NCBI GenBank assembly: GCA_012031145.1
Contig: JAAUUH010000011.1
Span: 1 to 47,661, forward strand
Source of the DNA: Oscillatoriales cyanobacterium SM2_2_1
GTDB taxonomy: Bacteria > Cyanobacteriota > Cyanobacteriia > Pseudanabaenales > Pseudanabaenaceae
Length of the DNA stretch: 47,661 nucleotides
Direction: 5' to 3'
This document shows positions 45,167 through 47,661 of the stretch, piece after piece. Within the stretch, counting starts at the first letter, position 1. Every line of letters starts with the position of its first letter. The notes under the pieces are model-generated. The model made no database searches and was not told the origin of the DNA. It worked only from the letters and a program-made list of their open reading frames with translations. A program made the translations under genes and the position numbers.

Positions 45167-45463
45167 ATGGCAGAATCTACTCAACAACGGGAGCAGCGCC
45201 ACCCCCAATACAGCACGGATCGGGAGCTTCTCAATCAACTGTTACAGCAACGGGAGCCCCGCGATCGCCACCTCGCTGACTTGGCCCGACTGCGCATCCG
45301 CTATCGGGGCTTTCCGGGGGCGGGGGACATTCAACGGGATCTAGACCGGGCACTTGAGCAGTGGCGCATGGATGAGGAAGCCCTATTTACTAGGACTCGG
45401 CGCATACATCAGGTAGGGCGTGTTTACACCTCGCAAGATGAGGGACAGGAGGACTGGGCATGA
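45167..45463 (+). CDS. DUF3288 family protein
   Basis: This conserved small cyanobacterial protein of 98 residues has no known function. Diagnostic strings are HPQYSTDRELLNQLL, DRHLADLARLRIRYRGFPGAGDIQRDLD and EEALFTRTRRIHQVGRVYTS. ATG 45167 is chosen over the TTG at 45146 because family members start with the short tail before HPQY. Its stop overlaps the next gene by four bases (ATGA), so the two are coupled. It is hydrophilic, with no signal peptide. Confidence 0.82.
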   Translation: MAESTQQREQRHPQYSTDRELLNQLLQQREPRDRHLADLARLRIRYRGFPGAGDIQRDLDRALEQWRMDEEALFTRTRRIHQVGRVYTSQDEGQEDWA

Positions 45464-46113
45464 CCAGGAATCAGAATTCCTGGTGCTTTAGTGGGGCGAT
45501 CGCCGTTGCGACCCTAGCACTTATTTCCTGCCAAGCTGCCACTTCCCTTCCCGGTCGCTACGAGTTAGACACCCCAGAAGGCAGGGTGACCGTGATTATC
45601 ACCGCAGATCAGCGACTATTGGCCGTAAATCCTGCCGATGAGAATGATGTGATTGAAGTGGAATTTCGGAAAGTGTCTGAAGACACCACCCTGCCTCAGT
45701 CTGCCCAAGTCAAAAAGTTGCCTACCCGTGACTCTCGACAAACCTCTCGTAGAGAATCTAGCGCTCGGAATACAGTTGGGGCATTGAATCGCGGACAGCA
45801 GGCGTACTACCTGGAATTTCAGAGGTTTGCCCCTCAACTGGCCCAGTTGCAATTGGGGATCAAAGACGATGAATTTTATCGTTATGTCAGTGAACCCATC
45901 GGGGAGGGAGCAGTGCAGAATACGGCAATTCCCCTTAAACCCGACCTCAAAGTCTTTGTCGGAATTGTGGCGATCGTGCAGGGCAATCTGGATTCACGAA
46001 TTTGTGTCAATGCCCAAGCTTCTGCCCAAGAACTTCCTAGGGTTAATGTGCCGACTTCTACCCCCTTAACTTCCCTGCCCGCCTGCCCACCGGGTTATGA
46101 GCAGCTACCATGA
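45460..46113 (+). CDS. Lipoprotein with type IV pilin-like G/H domain
   Basis: The 217-residue protein starts with a signal peptide and lipobox (ALISCQAATS), so it is probably a lipoprotein. A linker and Arg/Ser-rich stretch follow. The C-terminal part contains ARNTVGALNRGQQAYYLEFQRFAPQLAQLQLGI and YRYVSEP, the pattern of the cyanobacterial type IV pilin-like G/H domain. It lacks the prepilin peptidase site and hydrophobic N-helix of a true pilin. So it is unlikely to polymerise and may act as a surface lipoprotein. It is coupled to DUF3288 by ATGA, and a small ORF overlaps its stop. Confidence 0.65.
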   Translation: MTRNQNSWCFSGAIAVATLALISCQAATSLPGRYELDTPEGRVTVIITADQRLLAVNPADENDVIEVEFRKVSEDTTLPQSAQVKKLPTRDSRQTSRRESSARNTVGALNRGQQAYYLEFQRFAPQLAQLQLGIKDDEFYRYVSEPIGEGAVQNTAIPLKPDLKVFVGIVAIVQGNLDSRICVNAQASAQELPRVNVPTSTPLTSLPACPPGYEQLP

Positions 46114-46250
46114 TTTTTTGCTATGGGGAAGAGGTGACTGGGGCGCGGCATCAATTTAATCTAGAAGCCTTGCAGGATCAATGTTCTGCGCCCGTCAAAT
46201 TTTGCAGACTAGGGGCTGAAACCCTGGCCGCGAAAGCATTTGACAGCTAA
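46110..46250 (+). CDS. Small hypothetical ORF (46 aa) coupled by ATGA
   Basis: ATG 46110 overlaps the stop of the pilin-like gene (ATGA), and 46 codons follow (MIFCYGEEVTGARHQFNLEA, then QDQCSAPVKFCRLGAETLA) to TAA 46250. Three cysteines are present. No family is recognised. Start-stop overlap argues for translation. It could be a frameshifted fragment of a larger gene. Confidence 0.35.
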   Translation: MIFCYGEEVTGARHQFNLEALQDQCSAPVKFCRLGAETLAAKAFDS

Positions 46251-46354
46251 ATGATGACAGACCCGGTGCCTCCGAAGATAGCCGCCCTAAATTAAAGACA
46301 AGCTTTGTCAGGGATACCACGATCTCTGTAACCCCTGAGGACTGTAGATCGCCA

Positions 46355-47371
46355 CTACTGTAAACAGCCTAAAACTGCTTCGGCGGCCGCGCACCCCGAG
46401 CGATAGGCGGATTCAATGTTGGTGCCGGCACACCAATCACCCGCACAGATTAGGGGCAGGGGCGTGGTTGTGCGCAGACAGGAAACTCCTAGGGGTTCCG
46501 CCACTAGGGCATAGCGCCAGCGGTGAACTTGCCACCACTCTGGGGTAGCCAACCATGGCTCTAGGATTCGCCCAGCCTGGGTCAGCACAGTTTTGCCGAT
46601 ATGCTCCAAGTTGGTTTCATTGAGGGATTCAAAGGCATACTCGGCGGTACTTTGAAATACAAAAACCGGATTGGTGGCGGTGTCGAGGTGCTTGCTGCTG
46701 TCGTAGCTGACCCAGCGTACTGTGGGATAGTCTATGACGTTCAGGGCATACCATTCTGGGGGGATTTCGTGACCGAGGGAGTAGCCAGCCATCACTGTGA
46801 CGTTGGGTAAGAACCGCACGGACTGCACTGCCTGCATGAAGGGGGATTGGGCCGGGAGGACGTTCTCGAAAACGGGCAGCATCTGGGGGGCAGGAATGGT
46901 GGAAACCACCACGTGGGCCGTGAGCAAGTGGCGCTGATCGGTTAGCAATTGCCATAGTCCATCTTGAACCGTGGCAGTGACGATGCGTGTGTTGTGCAGG
47001 ATATTTTGCCCACTAGCTAGATATTTGGCGATCGCCGTCATTCCCTTGGGGCAGGCATAGCGGGGGTATAGGTCTTCGGGCGGGGGCGCAACTAGTCCTT
47101 GGGGCGACTTTTGATAGACGCGCCTTGTCCACTGCTGGACGATGCCTTTTTCTTGCAGTCGATAGATAAAGCGCTCAAATTCATCACTTTTGACCGTAAT
47201 ATACTGAGCACCGTGATCAACCCAGATGCCGTGGATGCGGCGAGTAGCCATCCTGCCGCCCACGCCGACGGATTTTTCAACAATAGTGGCATTGATTCCG
47301 GCCTGCCGTAATTGCTGGGCGCAGACAAGTCCTGAGAGTCCGGCACCGATCACGAGTACTTCTGTGGTCAT
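46355..47371 (-). CDS. FAD-dependent amine oxidase-like/renalase-like flavoprotein
   Basis: The 338-residue protein has an N-terminal Rossmann FAD site (VLVIGAGLSGLVCAQQL, GxGxxG at residues 8-13). IVEKSVGVGGRMATRRIHGIWVDHGAQY (quoted in parts) follows, typical of the NAD(P)-binding/amine oxidase superfamily. The C-terminal FAD motif is ICAGDWCAGTNIESAYRSG. Renalase-like proteins of this size are common in cyanobacteria, and their substrate is unknown. ATG 47371 (MTTEVLVIGAG) is clear. It lies just after the TrmH gene on the same strand, with about 30 bases between them. Confidence 0.88.
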   Translation of the reverse strand: MTTEVLVIGAGLSGLVCAQQLRQAGINATIVEKSVGVGGRMATRRIHGIWVDHGAQYITVKSDEFERFIYRLQEKGIVQQWTRRVYQKSPQGLVAPPPEDLYPRYACPKGMTAIAKYLASGQNILHNTRIVTATVQDGLWQLLTDQRHLLTAHVVVSTIPAPQMLPVFENVLPAQSPFMQAVQSVRFLPNVTVMAGYSLGHEIPPEWYALNVIDYPTVRWVSYDSSKHLDTATNPVFVFQSTAEYAFESLNETNLEHIGKTVLTQAGRILEPWLATPEWWQVHRWRYALVAEPLGVSCLRTTTPLPLICAGDWCAGTNIESAYRSGCAAAEAVLGCLQ

Positions 47372-47402
47372 GGCAGGGAGCTTAGCAAATAATTGAGCTA
47401 TC

Positions 47403-47661
47403 TTAGCGTTCTTTGTGGGTCACGTCACGCCGCTGCCGTTGGGACTCAAAGAGAATCAGGGCGGCGCTGGTGGAAACATTGAGGGATTCAACACCCCCAG
47501 CCATGGGAATGGCGATCCGGTCGTTGGCGATCGCCCGTAGTGCAGATGAGAGCCCCTGCCCTTCGCTACCCAACAGGATCAACGTCGGCTGGCTGAAGTC
47601 ATAATCCCAATAGCAGGTCGGGGAGAGGGCATCGGTGGCGATCGCCCGTAGGCCTTGCTGC
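47403..47661 (-). CDS. SpoU/TrmH family RNA 2'-O-methyltransferase, C-terminal part
   Basis: The gene runs off the right edge. The visible 85 codons carry the knotted SPOUT core: LILLGSEGQGLS (the AdoMet loop), RIAIPMAGGVESLNVSTSAALILFE and a basic C-terminal tail RQRRDVTHKER, with the stop at 47405-47403. This is diagnostic for the 2'-O-ribose methyltransferases that act on rRNA or tRNA. The target cannot be told from the C-terminus. It is followed by the flavoprotein gene on the same strand. Confidence 0.9.
   Translation of the reverse strand, partial: QQGLRAIATDALSPTCYWDYDFSQPTLILLGSEGQGLSSALRAIANDRIAIPMAGGVESLNVSTSAALILFESQRQRRDVTHKER

Noticed and set aside
1-47661. Scattered GCGATCGC octamers as a possible array
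   Set aside because: They are dispersed HIP1 palindromes, common in cyanobacterial genomes, with no regular spacing or CRISPR-like spacers.
1-47661. tRNA, rRNA or CRISPR arrays
   Set aside because: I found no cloverleaf with a TTCGA-type arm and no regularly spaced direct repeats, though a covariance-model search would be needed to be sure.

Overview
The window looks like chromosomal DNA from a cyanobacterium. The palindrome GCGATCGC (HIP1) is scattered throughout. The gene set includes a ferredoxin-type nitrate assimilation cluster (nirA-nrt-narB), magnesium chelatase ChlD, a CRR6-type NDH-1 assembly factor, DUF3288, an HpsJ-like protein and a cyanoexosortase. I cannot name the genus.

Layout. 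1-2 kb: the 3' end of chlD, then pgk with a terminator, then a small signal-peptide ORF remnant. 2.1-10.2 kb (minus): a trehalose/alpha-glucan operon treS-maltokinase, treZ, treY. 10.5-15.4 kb (plus): cytochrome c oxidase ctaC-ctaD-ctaE, directly followed by a cyanoexosortase and its partner protein. 15.6-17.1 kb: an HpsJ-like membrane protein convergent with phoU. 17.2-26.0 kb (plus): nirA, nrtA, nrtB, nrtD, nrtC, narB, with a candidate NtcA site upstream. 26.4-29.0 kb (minus): nitroreductase, PaO-like Rieske oxygenase and a glyoxalase-fold protein. 29.1-36.0 kb (plus): a Pho-box-controlled pst operon with separate pstC, pstA and pstB, followed by a fused PstC-PstA permease and a second pstB. 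36.0-37.4 kb: radA. 37.4-41 kb: a degraded WD40 gene, a TPR protein, a small ORF and two copies of a MITE-like repeat. 41.0-44.6 kb: a GT2 glycosyltransferase, a broken methyltransferase and a membrane GT-C-like protein. 44.7-46.3 kb: CRR6, DUF3288, a pilin-like lipoprotein and a small coupled ORF. 46.4-47.7 kb (minus): a flavin amine-oxidase-like protein and the 3' end of a SpoU/TrmH rRNA/tRNA methyltransferase.

How the genes fit together. The nitrate cluster imports nitrate (NrtABCD) and reduces it to nitrite (NarB) and then ammonium (NirA). The pst operon imports phosphate, and PhoU lies apart from it, beside nirA. The trehalose operon carries both the TreY/TreZ route from glucans and the TreS/maltokinase route to maltose-1-phosphate. 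The exosortase pair implies sorting of PEP-CTERM-type surface proteins.

A caution runs through the window. Several genes (chlD, treZ, treS-maltokinase, nrtD, the WD40 gene, the methyltransferase) are interrupted by single-base length changes, mostly in homopolymer runs. Because chlD is normally essential for chlorophyll synthesis, at least some of these are probably sequence errors rather than true pseudogenes.
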